DNA from: Phenylobacterium sp. | GTDB taxonomy: Bacteria > Pseudomonadota > Alphaproteobacteria > Caulobacterales > Caulobacteraceae | NCBI RefSeq assembly: GCF_030697925.1 | Contig: NZ_JAUYOJ010000229.1 | Location: 1-40,701, forward strand | Reading direction: 5' to 3' | Length of the DNA: 40,701 nt | Part shown: positions 1 through 7,902 of the stretch, one piece after another | Layout of the letters: each line of letters opens with the position of its first letter | Position numbering within the stretch: the stretch's first letter is position 1 | The notes under the pieces: model-generated | The model's input: only the letters and a program-made list of their open reading frames with translations | Told to the model about the DNA's origin: nothing | The model's database searches: none | Program-made: the position numbers and the translations under genes

Positions 1-1
1 C

Positions 2-1366
2 GTCGACAACTGCTACTTCCCGCTGTTCATCCCCCTGGGCTTCTTCGCCAAGGAGGCCGAGCACGTGGAGGGCTTCGCCAAGGAGATGGCGGTGGTCACC
101 CACCACCGGCTGAAGCTGATCGACGGCAAGCTGCAGCCCGATCCGGACGCCAAGCTCGACGAGCCGCTGATCGTGCGGCCGACCTCCGAGACCATCATCG
201 GCGATGCCTTCTCGCGCTGGATCAAGAGCCACCGCGACCTGCCCATGAAGATCAACCAGTGGGCCAATGTGGTCCGCTGGGAGATGCGCACGCGGCTGTT
301 CCTGCGGACCTCGGAATTCCTCTGGCAGGAGGGCCACACGGCCCATGCCAGCCGCGAGGACGCGCTGAAGTCGACGCTGGAAGCCCTGGAGATGTACCGC
401 GAGTTCTCCGAGACCGTGCTGGCTGTGCCGGTGATCGCCGGCGAGAAGCCGGAGAACGAGCGCTTTCCCGGGGCCGACAACACCTTCTCCATCGAGGCCA
501 TGATGCAGGACGGCAAGGCCCTGCAGGCCGGGACCTCGCACTATCTGGGCACCAGCTTCGCCCGCGCCCAGAACATCCGCTACCAGGGCGACGCCGGAGA
601 GCTGGAGTTCTGCCACACCTCCAGCTGGGGGACGTCCACCCGGCTGATCGGCGGGCTGATCATGACCCACGGCGACGACGACGGCCTGCGCCTGCCGCCG
701 GCCGTCGCGCCCCGCCAGGTGGTGGTGGTGCCCATGCTGCGCGGCAAGCCCGAGGACGCCGAGGTCCTGGCCTATGGCCAGGCCCTGGTGAAGGACCTGG
801 AGCAGCAGTTCGCCCTGGGCGAGCCGATCCGCGCCCTGCTGGACGTCAAGGACCAGAAGTCGGCCGACAAGCGCTGGAACTGGGTGCGCCGGGGCGCGCC
901 GATCATCGTCGAGCTGGGTCCCCGCGACGCCGCCGGCGGCCAGGTGACCTTCATGCGCCGCGACGACCTGCGCGACGGCGACCGGGTGAAGAACCAGGTC
1001 ATGGGCCGCGAAGACTTCGTCACCGCCGCGCCCGGCCTGCTGGCGTCCATCCAGCAGACCCTGTTCGGCGAGGCCAAGGCGCGCCTGGACGCCAATATCG
1101 TCACCGACCTGACCACCTTCGACCAGGTGGCCGAGCACTTCGGCCAGGTGGCCGACGAGGACGAGGAGGCCAGCCCCTTCCGCGGCTGGATCCGCGCGTC
1201 CTGGTCGCGGCCGAGCGGCGACGAACTGGAGGCGGTGGTGCAGAAGCTGAAGGCCTTCAAGCTCACCCTGCGCAACGCGCCGATGGATCAGCCGGCAACC
1301 TTCGGTCCCTGCATCTTCACCGGCGCCCCGGGCGTCGAGGAGATCCTGATCGGGCGGGCCTACTAG
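2..1366 (+). CDS. proS: Prolyl-tRNA synthetase, archaeal/eukaryotic type (5' truncated by window edge)
   Basis: Charges tRNA-Pro with proline in the cytoplasm. The reading frame is open from base 2, so the true start lies outside the window. The visible part opens with a block typical of the archaeal/eukaryotic ProRS class (NCYFPLFIPLGFF, then AEHVEGFAKEMAVVTHH). It continues with PTSETIIGDAF, the motif 2 region FLRTSEFLWQEGHTAH and a motif 3-like TSTRLIGGLIMTHGDDDG, and ends in the family's conserved C-terminal Tyr. There is no bacterial-type editing insertion. In this class the C-terminal domain usually carries several zinc-binding Cys; here only one is seen (FGPCIFTGAP), so the zinc site looks lost. 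The stop codon overlaps the stop of the convergent methyltransferase in a shared CTAG. Confidence 0.95.
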   Translation, partial: VDNCYFPLFIPLGFFAKEAEHVEGFAKEMAVVTHHRLKLIDGKLQPDPDAKLDEPLIVRPTSETIIGDAFSRWIKSHRDLPMKINQWANVVRWEMRTRLFLRTSEFLWQEGHTAHASREDALKSTLEALEMYREFSETVLAVPVIAGEKPENERFPGADNTFSIEAMMQDGKALQAGTSHYLGTSFARAQNIRYQGDAGELEFCHTSSWGTSTRLIGGLIMTHGDDDGLRLPPAVAPRQVVVVPMLRGKPEDAEVLAYGQALVKDLEQQFALGEPIRALLDVKDQKSADKRWNWVRRGAPIIVELGPRDAAGGQVTFMRRDDLRDGDRVKNQVMGREDFVTAAPGLLASIQQTLFGEAKARLDANIVTDLTTFDQVAEHFGQVADEDEEASPFRGWIRASWSRPSGDELEAVVQKLKAFKLTLRNAPMDQPATFGPCIFTGAPGVEEILIGRAY

Positions 1367-2043
1367 GCGGGCCGTTCGGCCAGATAGGTTGCGTAGACCG
1401 GTTCCTCATAGCTCGCTCGGAGCAAGGTGAAACCGGCCTCCGTGATCAACCGCTCCAGGACCCAGCCGAAGGTGGAATGCTCGTCGCGGACGTGACAGGC
1501 CACGTCCTCGCGCGTGTAGCCGGTTTGGGCCGTCATGTAGTCGATCCAGGCCTCGACGGTCTCGGCGATCGCCGTCGGCGCGCAGTTGAAGACCACATCC
1601 TCGATGTAGAGCCGACCGCCTGGCTTCAAGGCGTCATGGATCCGCACGAGGGCCGCCGCCTTCCAGAAATCGGGAAGGTGGTGCAGGGCGAACTTGCTGG
1701 TCACCAGGTCGAGACCGGAGGCCTCGAACGTCAGGAATCCGGCGTGCTGTAGACCGAGCGCCACGCCTGAATCACGAGTCCTCCGCTCGACCGCCCGCAG
1801 CATGGTCTTCGAGACATCGACGGCCTGGACCTGGGCGCCCATGGCGGCGGCCTGGCAGGCCATGATCCCGGTGCCGCAGCCGATGTCGGCCATGGCTGTT
1901 CCCGGGCCGACGCCGAGGCGTTCCAGCAGCATGGCGTCCTTCGCGGCGGAACCGCCTTGCCGGACGTCGTAGGTTTCGACCTCGCCTTCGTCCTCGAAAT
2001 CGAGGCCGACCTGGCGAAGGTCATCGTAGAACCAGTCTTGCAT
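1363..2043 (-). CDS. Class I SAM-dependent methyltransferase
   Basis: A 226-residue soluble methyltransferase of unknown substrate. The SAM-binding glycine-rich motif I is clear (MADIGCGTGIMACQAA) and is followed by the acidic strand-2 end (VQAVDVS) and a motif near SKFALHHLPDFW typical of Methyltransf_11/25 folds. I place the start at 2043 (MQDWFYDDL) because GGAG lies 6 bases upstream; in-frame ATGs at 2055 and 2091 lack such a site. A 10-bp inverted repeat sits just upstream in the leader (2064-2095). The C-terminus meets proS tail to tail with a 4-base overlap. Substrate class (small molecule, quinone or protein) cannot be told. Confidence 0.85.
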   Translation of the reverse strand: MQDWFYDDLRQVGLDFEDEGEVETYDVRQGGSAAKDAMLLERLGVGPGTAMADIGCGTGIMACQAAAMGAQVQAVDVSKTMLRAVERRTRDSGVALGLQHAGFLTFEASGLDLVTSKFALHHLPDFWKAAALVRIHDALKPGGRLYIEDVVFNCAPTAIAETVEAWIDYMTAQTGYTREDVACHVRDEHSTFGWVLERLITEAGFTLLRASYEEPVYATYLAERPA

Positions 2044-2063
2044 GTGTCTCTCCATCGAGGGGC

Positions 2064-2095
2064 GCGGATGGAGAATTTGGCCGGTCTCCATCCGC
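2064..2095 (-). promoter_or_regulatory. Inverted repeat in methyltransferase leader
   Basis: Perfect 10-bp arms GCGGATGGAG (2064-2073) and CTCCATCCGC (2086-2095) with a 12-base spacer. It lies 20 bases ahead of the methyltransferase start and just upstream of its ribosome binding site. It could be an operator dyad or an mRNA hairpin affecting translation. There is no T-run, so it is not an obvious terminator. Confidence 0.5.
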
Positions 2096-2245
2096 CAGGG
2101 GCGGGGGACCGGCCGTTCACGACCTAGTTCAAGGCCGCACGCGTCCGTTGACCCCCGGGGAGGGGGCTACTTGGCGGCGGAGAATGGCGTGGGAACAGCT
2201 CACACGGCGAAGCTTAGACCGATCCGGCGCCGCGCGCGAGGGTCC

Positions 2246-2863
2246 CTAGCCGCCGGTCGAGCGCGCTTGGGCCCGCTGGTAGGCTGGTCTTTCCGCCAGG
2301 CGTTCGCGGTAGGCCACCAGGCGGTCGGGGATCGCGCCGTTCAGCGCGCCGCGCCAGATCCCGAGCGCGGTGCTGACGGCGATGTCGGCCAGGCTGAACG
2401 CCTCGCCCGCCAGGTAGGGTTGGTCGCCCAGGGTGTCGGAGACATAGCCCAGGGCGTGGGCCATGCGCTCCTCCAGGCCGAGCACCGACCAGTTGCGCTT
2501 GTCGACCTCGGGGGCGACGAAGTGCGCGGCCATCAGGGTGTTCATGCTTCCACCGAGCGTCGCCTCGGTCAGCACGGTCATCTGCAGAACTCGGGCGAGC
2601 GCCGCCGGATCGTCCCCGACCGGGAGCAGCGGCGTCGGGCCGTAGCGCTCAGCCAGGTAGAGCATGATGGCCACCGACTCGTTGATCGCCACGCCGCCGT
2701 CGTCCTCCAGGAACGGCACGCCGCCGGCCGGATTGCGGGCCCGGTAGTCGTCGGGGAACGGGAAGGGGAGGATCTTCACCTCGTATGGCAGGCCCATCTC
2801 CTCGCATTGCCAGAAGATGCGCAGGCCCCGGGCGCCGCGGGCGAAGTTGTAGACCTTGATCAT
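2246..2863 (-). CDS. Glutathione S-transferase family protein
   Basis: A 205-residue two-domain GST. The N-terminal thioredoxin-like half (about 1-80) has the expected cis-Pro segment (NPAGGVPFLEDDGG) followed by the glutathione-contacting ES pair (INESVAIMLYLAERYGP). The C-terminal helical half begins near residue 90 and contains the usual N-capping-like segment (FSLADIAVSTALG). Such proteins conjugate or reduce electrophiles with glutathione in the cytoplasm; the substrate is unknown. Its ATG overlaps the stop of the upstream membrane protein gene by 4 bases (ATGA), indicating translational coupling. It is the last gene of the apparent ArsR-led unit. Confidence 0.9.
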   Translation of the reverse strand: MIKVYNFARGARGLRIFWQCEEMGLPYEVKILPFPFPDDYRARNPAGGVPFLEDDGGVAINESVAIMLYLAERYGPTPLLPVGDDPAALARVLQMTVLTEATLGGSMNTLMAAHFVAPEVDKRNWSVLGLEERMAHALGYVSDTLGDQPYLAGEAFSLADIAVSTALGIWRGALNGAIPDRLVAYRERLAERPAYQRAQARSTGG

Positions 2864-3273
2864 TTGGAGCCCCGATAGAGATAGCCGCCGAGCCAGGTGA
2901 GCGGCAGGCCGGTGACGGCGAGCGCGATGGGGTACCAGCGCGGCCCCAGTCCCATGTTCCAGGTGGCGACCACGGCCGCCGTGCCGATGGCCGTGCCGAT
3001 GACGCCCAGGATGAAGGCGTGGCGCAGGGGCCGGCTGGGGGCGAGCCGAGCGCAGACATAGCCGCCGAGCACGGTGATGACGCAGCGATAGGCCAGGGCC
3101 AGGGCGTTCAGGGCGGGATCGTGCATGCCCTGCTCAGGGGGCGGGAGGACCTTCAGCGCGTGGAGCACGGCGTCCGTGGCGGTGGACAGCGCCACCACCG
3201 TGACAAGGCCCGCGATCACCGCGAGCACGCTTCGCCCGATGCGGCGGGGAGGGGATGCGACATCCATGGTCAT
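2860..3273 (-). CDS. Small four-helix membrane protein, function unknown
   Basis: A 137-residue protein with about four hydrophobic segments (near residues 15-35, 55-75, 85-105 and 110-130) and short polar loops, so most likely an inner-membrane protein. I do not recognise a named family. Similar small integral membrane proteins are often found beside AHSA1/ArsR genes in soil and freshwater bacteria, but that is only context. An alternative start is the second Met (MDVASPP). Both ends overlap neighbours by 4 bases: its start with the AlkD-like stop, its stop with the GST start. It is therefore firmly inside the operon. Confidence 0.75.
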   Translation of the reverse strand: MTMDVASPPRRIGRSVLAVIAGLVTVVALSTATDAVLHALKVLPPPEQGMHDPALNALALAYRCVITVLGGYVCARLAPSRPLRHAFILGVIGTAIGTAAVVATWNMGLGPRWYPIALAVTGLPLTWLGGYLYRGSK

Positions 3274-3986
3274 TGGAGTTCCTCGGTCTTGGCCGGCGGG
3301 GTCCGCCGGGGCTTGGGGGTGCGTGTGAGGTCCCGTAGGGCGTCCTTGCCGATCCAGCGGGCCGTCGGGTCGGCGGAAGCCGCCAGGCGGCGGGCGGTTT
3401 CCAGGGCGGCGGCCTTAAGCACGGGACTGCGCTTGCCGCCGATGGCGCGCAGGGCCCAGCTGACCCCCTTCTTGACGAAGTTGCGGTCGTCGTGCGCGGC
3501 GGCCTCGATCAGCGCCAGGCCCCGAAGGAAGGGCTCGTCGCCCTCGCCCTTGGCGTGCAGGGCCAGGCTGGCCAGCAGGGCGAAGGCCGCGCGCTTCTGG
3601 AATTCGTCGGTCCGCTGCGCCCACGGCGCGACCATGCCGAAGGCGTCGGCGGCCTGGTCGAACAGCTTGAAGCAGACGGTGTCGACGATGCCCCAGTTGT
3701 CGAAGTCGGCGCACCAGAGGTCCATCTGTTCCGGCGTCACCTGGGCCGGGTCGTCGATCAGCGAGGCCAGCATCCGCGCCTCGTACCAGCCGGTTTCCCA
3801 CAGGGCCTGGGCCAGGTCGTGCCGCCGGCCGATGGGCTTGGCGATCTTCTGCATATTGGCCATGGAGACGCCCATGGCTTTCGGCGCATCGATGCCGAAG
3901 CGGACCATGTTCTCGCGGTCGTGGTTGGTGGCCCTGGCCCGCAGCGCTTCGAGCGCGGCGGCGACCTCATCCTCCAGCGCGGCCAT
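3270..3986 (-). CDS. AlkD-like DNA alkylation repair protein
   Basis: A 238-residue, almost wholly helical protein resembling the HEAT-like AlkD/AlkC DNA glycosylase family, which removes alkylated purines such as N3- and N7-methylated bases. The region LWCADFDNWGIVDTVCFKLFD matches the family block that carries a catalytic Asp, and FVKKGVSWALRAIG matches the conserved block with lysine and arginine contacts. A shorter family usage (armadillo-like protein without glycosylase activity) is possible. It starts 3 bases after the stop of the SRPBCC gene and overlaps the next gene by 4 bases, so all are probably cotranscribed. That context suggests a role in coping with electrophilic or alkylating compounds, which is an inference. 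Confidence 0.82.
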   Translation of the reverse strand: MAALEDEVAAALEALRARATNHDRENMVRFGIDAPKAMGVSMANMQKIAKPIGRRHDLAQALWETGWYEARMLASLIDDPAQVTPEQMDLWCADFDNWGIVDTVCFKLFDQAADAFGMVAPWAQRTDEFQKRAAFALLASLALHAKGEGDEPFLRGLALIEAAAHDDRNFVKKGVSWALRAIGGKRSPVLKAAALETARRLAASADPTARWIGKDALRDLTRTPKPRRTPPAKTEELQ

Positions 3987-3989
3987 GGT

Positions 3990-4457
3990 TCAGGCGGCCA
4001 ACAGGGCGTCGAGCCGGGCGTAACCCGCCTCCATGCCCGCGGCCATGTCGGTGGCCAGCATGGCGTCGCGCACCGCCTTGGAGGGGTAGAGGATGGAGGT
4101 GGTCAGGGTCGTGCGACCGCCGTGCTCGACAAGTTCGGACGTGACCAGGCTGGGGTCCTCGGCCCCGTCAAACAGCTCCGTGGCGACCAGCCGATCCGGC
4201 GGGGCGACCTCCTGATAGACGCCGCCCATGCCCATCTCCTCGCCGTTCTCGCCATGCCAGACGTAGCGATAGGCGCCGCCCACCCGTAGGTCGATCTCGC
4301 AGACCGGCATGGTCCAGCCGGGCGGGCCAAGCATCCAGCGCCGCAGCAGGTCCGGCTTGGTCATGCAGTCGAACACCAGGCGGCGCGGCGCGTCGAAGTC
4401 GCGGACCACGACGATCTCCCGGTCGCTCGGCGCCGTGATCTCCAGTGTCTTTTCCAT
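3990..4457 (-). CDS. SRPBCC/AHSA1-family protein
   Basis: About 155 residues of the START/Bet v1-like fold, AHSA1 (Hsp90 activator homology) branch. Typical blocks are ITAPSDREIVVVRDFDAPR near the N-terminus, LLRRWMLGPPGW, IDLRVGGAYRYVW and LVATELFDG. Bacterial members bind hydrophobic ligands in a cavity; most have no known substrate. They are very often encoded directly after an ArsR regulator, exactly as here. The start is ambiguous: ATG at 4457 gives the family-like N-terminus, while in-frame GTGs at 4463 and 4478 would add 2 or 7 residues. A GAGGA at the GTG-4478 region could serve the GTG at 4463. Confidence 0.88.
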   Translation of the reverse strand: MEKTLEITAPSDREIVVVRDFDAPRRLVFDCMTKPDLLRRWMLGPPGWTMPVCEIDLRVGGAYRYVWHGENGEEMGMGGVYQEVAPPDRLVATELFDGAEDPSLVTSELVEHGGRTTLTTSILYPSKAVRDAMLATDMAAGMEAGYARLDALLAA

Positions 4458-4530
4458 AGTCACGGTGTTCGTCCTCACGTCTGCTTTTCGTCCGAAGGAC
4501 GAACGGGGGCGGGGCTATCCGACAGGGGCC

Positions 4531-4896
4531 TCAACTATCGTGGCGGCGGCGGGTCACGGGCAGGCCCTCCTTCGCCTTCAGTTCGTCCAGCAGGTTGTCC
4601 AGCCGCTGGAAGTTGGCGTCCCAGACCTGCCGGTAGCGCTCCAGCCAGTCGTTCACCCCGGCCAGGGCCTGCGCCTCGATACGGCAGGGCCGCCGCTGGG
4701 CGTCGCGGCCCCGCGAGATCAGCCCGGCCCGTTCCAGCACCTTCAGGTGCTTGGAGATCGCCGGCTGGCTCATGGCGAACGGCTCGGCCAGCTCCGTCAC
4801 CGAGGCCTCGCCGGCCACCAGTCGGGCGAGGATCGCCCGCCGGGTCGGGTCGGCCAGGGCCGCAAAGGTGGCGTCGAGCTGGTCGGAATGCGTCAT
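4531..4896 (-). CDS. ArsR-family winged-helix repressor
   Basis: About 121 residues of the ArsR/SmtB winged-helix fold (LDATFAALADPTRRAILARL, then the recognition region PFAMSQPAISKHLKVLERAGLI). It has no Cys, so it is not a classic metal sensor. It matches the ArsR subgroup paired with SRPBCC proteins, including the RDAQRRPCRIEAQAL and WLERYRQVWDANFQRLD blocks. Candidate starts are ATG at 4896 and ATG at 4908; neither has a Shine-Dalgarno sequence because the upstream bases are the operator-like palindrome. A longer open frame back to 5040 is not credible. It is probably autoregulated, with the four genes downstream to 2246 in the same unit. Confidence 0.9.
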   Translation of the reverse strand: MTHSDQLDATFAALADPTRRAILARLVAGEASVTELAEPFAMSQPAISKHLKVLERAGLISRGRDAQRRPCRIEAQALAGVNDWLERYRQVWDANFQRLDNLLDELKAKEGLPVTRRRHDS

Positions 4897-4934
4897 TACA
4901 TAACTCATTAGTTCTAGAACTATATGGTTATGTA
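4897..4934 (-). promoter_or_regulatory. Putative ArsR operator: nested palindrome over the arsR start
   Basis: Read on the plus strand: outer arms TACATAAC (4897-4904) and GTTATGTA (4927-4934) enclose a perfect 14-bp palindrome TAGTTCTAGAACTA (4909-4922), all sharing one centre at 4915/4916. The same bases can be read as two adjacent dyads, AACT-N4-AGTT (4902-4913) and AACT-N4-GGTT (4918-4929). It is markedly AT-rich for this genome and covers the arsR ATG at 4908. Operator function is inferred from symmetry and position. Confidence 0.7.
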
Positions 4935-4969
4935 CAACGCCTGGGCCGCCGTCAAGCCCCGGTTGGCCG

Positions 4970-5899
4970 CTAGCTCGGGCGCGGGCGGCCCGGGACGCCG
5001 AACGGGCACTCCAGGGCGTCTCGGTCCCAGTTCGCCGCATCGGCCGCCGCAGCGTAGGTAGAGGCGAGAAAGGCCAGCAGGATCGCGTCGGGGTCCCTCG
5101 ACGTGCGCACAGCCTCGTAGGGCAGAACGAACTCGCCCAGACCAGGATCGAACCTCGCCCCGGCCGGGGCCACGGCTGCCGTCCGGAACCCCGCCGGCTC
5201 CGGATAGGCGTAGGAGTAGAAGACCGCCTCCTCGCAGCCTGGCCCGCCGGGCCAGAAGCCGGCGCTGCTGACCTCGTGCGAATAGGCTTCGCGGGCCACG
5301 ACGTCGGGCAAGTTCGGCACGCCTCCGGGATGGGGAGGCGCGGGCCGGCCCGAAAACCGCGTCACCGCCAGGTCGAAGCTGCCCCAGAAGAAATGCACCG
5401 GGCTGGCCTTGCCGAGGAAGCCGGTACGGAAGGTCTTAAACACGCGATCGGCCTGCAGCAGCGCGCGCCAGAACCGCTGCGCCTGGTCGGGATCATAGGT
5501 CCGCGGCGCCCGGTCTTGCTCGAACGGCACCGCCTGCGGCAGCTCGTTGGGGGCGCCGTGAATGGTCACCGGGGTCCCCAGGGCCTGCAGAGCTTCCAGC
5601 ACCTGGATGTGGAACTCAGCGACCGACATCGGCGCCAGGGGCAGGGCGGTCGTGGGTCCGTCGGTGCGAATCCTGAGCACCTGGTCGACGAAGTCGAACT
5701 CCAGGTCCAGCGTCCGGGCGCCATGGTGGATGATCCCCGTCGTAAGGCCCCGCGGCGTCACATAGAGCGGCGTCTGCCAGGAGTGGTTCAGCCAGGGGGT
5801 CCGAGCCAGGCGCACCTTGCCGACGATCTGGGTCCAGAGGTGCAGGGTGGCGTAGGTGTCCTTCCACGCCGCATAAGGCAGGGCGGGCCAGGCCGTCAT
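4970..5899 (-). CDS. DUF5996 family protein
   Basis: A 309-residue soluble protein that matches my memory of the DUF5996 family throughout: WPALPYAAWKDTYATLHLW at the N-terminus, LNHSWQTPLYVTPRGLTTG, a middle VHFFWGSFDLAVTRFSGR and a C-terminal EAVFYSYAYPEP. No function is established for the family as far as I know, and no catalytic motif is obvious. It begins 23 bases after the FMN reductase stop and ends about 60 bases before the ArsR operator, so it belongs with the redox genes upstream rather than with the ArsR unit, although read-through is possible. Confidence 0.85.
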   Translation of the reverse strand: MTAWPALPYAAWKDTYATLHLWTQIVGKVRLARTPWLNHSWQTPLYVTPRGLTTGIIHHGARTLDLEFDFVDQVLRIRTDGPTTALPLAPMSVAEFHIQVLEALQALGTPVTIHGAPNELPQAVPFEQDRAPRTYDPDQAQRFWRALLQADRVFKTFRTGFLGKASPVHFFWGSFDLAVTRFSGRPAPPHPGGVPNLPDVVAREAYSHEVSSAGFWPGGPGCEEAVFYSYAYPEPAGFRTAAVAPAGARFDPGLGEFVLPYEAVRTSRDPDAILLAFLASTYAAAADAANWDRDALECPFGVPGRPRPS

Positions 5900-5922
5900 G
5901 GGTCGATCTCCAACGCGGGCTG

Positions 5923-6480
5923 TCAGTCGGTCTTGAATCTCAGCGTCCAGGCCAGCAGGGCGGCGAGATAGCGCCGCAGGTGCTGCGTCGTCGCCTCGTC
6001 GGTGAGCGCGCCCTCCGCGTCGAACTTCTCGTGGGCCCGGAACACCAGGATCTCCGGCTGGGGCATGGCGAAGGAGTTGGTGAACTCGAAGGCCTGGCGA
6101 AGCTGGCTCTGGCCCCGCGCGCTGCCGGTCATGCCGGGCGAGGCGCCGATGATCCCCACCGGCTTGCCGTTCAGGGGCGAGTCCTGGGGCGGGCGGGAGG
6201 CCCAGTCGACGGCGTTCTTCATCACGCCCGGGACGCCGTGATTGTACTCCGGGGTGACCATCAGGACGGCGTCGGCGCGGCGCAGGGCCTGCTTGAAGGC
6301 GGCCACGCCCTCGGGATCGCCGGCGGCTTCGACGTCGCCGTTGTAGAGCGGGATCGCCGCCAGGTCGAAGGTCTCGAGGACCATCCCGTCAGGGACCAGG
6401 CCCTGGGCGGCGCGCAGCAGGGCCCGGTTGTAGGAGCCCTGGCGGAGGCTGCCGGCGAAACCCAGTACGCTTATGGTCAT
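5923..6480 (-). CDS. NADPH-dependent FMN reductase (flavodoxin-like)
   Basis: A 185-residue flavodoxin-fold reductase. The FMN-phosphate loop is seen at the N-terminus (GFAGSLRQGSYNRALL) and the flavin ring region at MVTPEYNHGVPGVMKNAVDW, both typical of the NAD(P)H-dependent FMN reductase/quinone reductase (ChrR, azoreductase-like) family. It transfers electrons from NADPH through FMN to quinones, azo compounds or metals in the cytoplasm; the true acceptor is unknown. The start at 6480 is chosen because GAGG lies 5 bases upstream; an upstream extension to 6510 does not resemble the family. It lies 43 bases downstream of the NADH dehydrogenase gene, a natural functional partner. Confidence 0.92.
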   Translation of the reverse strand: MTISVLGFAGSLRQGSYNRALLRAAQGLVPDGMVLETFDLAAIPLYNGDVEAAGDPEGVAAFKQALRRADAVLMVTPEYNHGVPGVMKNAVDWASRPPQDSPLNGKPVGIIGASPGMTGSARGQSQLRQAFEFTNSFAMPQPEILVFRAHEKFDAEGALTDEATTQHLRRYLAALLAWTLRFKTD

Positions 6481-6523
6481 CTGCCTCGCCCTTGCTCGAT
6501 CCTCGACCAATAGGCGGCGCGGA

Positions 6524-7837
6524 TCAGGTGCTTGTAAAGCCGGCTGGCCGGGATTCGCCCATGCCGCGGCCCTGGGTGATCAGACGCGCGCTGCGCTGGT
6601 CGCGGGTGTGGATCCATAGCCAGCTGATCGCCACGCTGAGCCGGTTGCGCACGCCGATCAGGAAGTAGATATGGGCAAGGCCCCAGATCCACCAGGCCAG
6701 GGCGCCGCGCAGCTTGATGCGCCCGAAATCGATCACCGCCAGCCGCTTGCCGATCGTCGCCAGGCTGCCGGCATGCTTGTAGCGGAAGGGGATGGGCGCG
6801 GTGTCGCCGCGCAGGCGCGCCTTGATGGCCTGGGCCACGTGCTGGCCCTGCTGCTTGGCGGCCGGCGCTATGCCGGGGACCGGCCGGCCGTCGGGGCCGG
6901 CGATCGTCACGGTGTCGCCGACGGCGAAGATCTCCGGCCGGCCCGGAACCGTGAGGTCCAGCCCCACCATCAGCCGCCCGGCGCGGTCGGCGGGTGCGCC
7001 CAGCCATTCGGCCGCTGGCGAGGCCCGCACCCCGGCGGCCCAGATGATGGTCTTCGCCTCCAGGCTTCGATATCCGTAGACCACGCCCCCGGCCGTGCAT
7101 GCGGAGACCGGCTGGTCGAGTTCGACCTCCACCCCGAGACCTTGCAGCGCGCGCAGGGCGTAGGCCGAGAGGTCCTCGTCATAGCCCGCCAGCACCCGCG
7201 GCCCGGCCTCGATCAGGACCACGCGGGCCTGGCGGGTGTCGATGTTGCGGAAGTCGGGGGGCAGGGTGTCGCGGGCCAGTTCGGCGATGGTGCCCGCCAG
7301 CTCCACCCCGGTCGGGCCCGCGCCGACGATGACGAAGGTCAGCAGGGCCGCGCGGCGCGCCGGGTCGGTCTCGCATTCCGCGCGCTCGAAGGCGAGCAGG
7401 ATGCGGCGGCGGACGGTGGTGGCGTCCTCGAGGGTCTTCAGGCCGGGGGCGAACGGCTCCCACTCGTCATGGCCGAAATAGGCGTGGCGGCATCCGGTGG
7501 CCAGAACCAGGGTGTCGTAGGCCAGGGCCTGGCCATCCTCGAGATGGACGCGGCGGGCGTCGGCGCCGATCCCCACCACCGTAGCCAGCAGGGTGGTGAC
7601 CTCCGGCCGCCCGCGCAGCAAGTGGCGGATCGGCCAGGCGATCTCCGAGGTCGCCAGCGAGGCCGTGGCGACCTGGTAGAGCAGCGGCTGGAAGAGGTGG
7701 TGGTTGCGCCGGTCCACCAGGGTGATGTCGACCGGCGCCCCAGCGAGCTGATGGACCGCCTGCAGGCCGCCGAAGCCGCCGCCGACGATCACCACGCGAT
7801 GGCGGCCTCCGGCTTGAACGTCGGTCGACAGGGTCAT
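6524..7837 (-). CDS. ndh: Type II NADH dehydrogenase (NDH-2-like FAD oxidoreductase)
   Basis: A 437-residue two-dinucleotide-fold flavoprotein. The FAD-binding motif is near residues 14-30 (VVIVGGGFGGLQAVHQL), the second Rossmann motif near 165-185 (FVIVGAGPTGVELAG), and the FAD-contacting EIFAVGDTVTI and GIAPAAKQQGQHVAQAI blocks follow. The C-terminus has the amphipathic membrane-anchoring region of NDH-2 (WGLAHIYFLIGVRNRLSVA). It would oxidise NADH and reduce ubiquinone at the inner membrane without pumping protons. There is no CXXC pair of the thiol-oxidoreductase type. It reads in the same direction as the acyl-CoA synthetase, 65 bases behind it. Confidence 0.9.
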   Translation of the reverse strand: MTLSTDVQAGGRHRVVIVGGGFGGLQAVHQLAGAPVDITLVDRRNHHLFQPLLYQVATASLATSEIAWPIRHLLRGRPEVTTLLATVVGIGADARRVHLEDGQALAYDTLVLATGCRHAYFGHDEWEPFAPGLKTLEDATTVRRRILLAFERAECETDPARRAALLTFVIVGAGPTGVELAGTIAELARDTLPPDFRNIDTRQARVVLIEAGPRVLAGYDEDLSAYALRALQGLGVEVELDQPVSACTAGGVVYGYRSLEAKTIIWAAGVRASPAAEWLGAPADRAGRLMVGLDLTVPGRPEIFAVGDTVTIAGPDGRPVPGIAPAAKQQGQHVAQAIKARLRGDTAPIPFRYKHAGSLATIGKRLAVIDFGRIKLRGALAWWIWGLAHIYFLIGVRNRLSVAISWLWIHTRDQRSARLITQGRGMGESRPAGFTST

Positions 7838-7902
7838 GGGGCCAGGCTCCGGGATGCGCGGCGCGCAGCCGACGACGGCGCGCCGTCCCGGTCAAGGCGC
7901 GG

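Noticed and set aside
4897..5040. N-terminal extension of ArsR
   Set aside because: It would translate the palindromic operator region and has no similarity to ArsR proteins.
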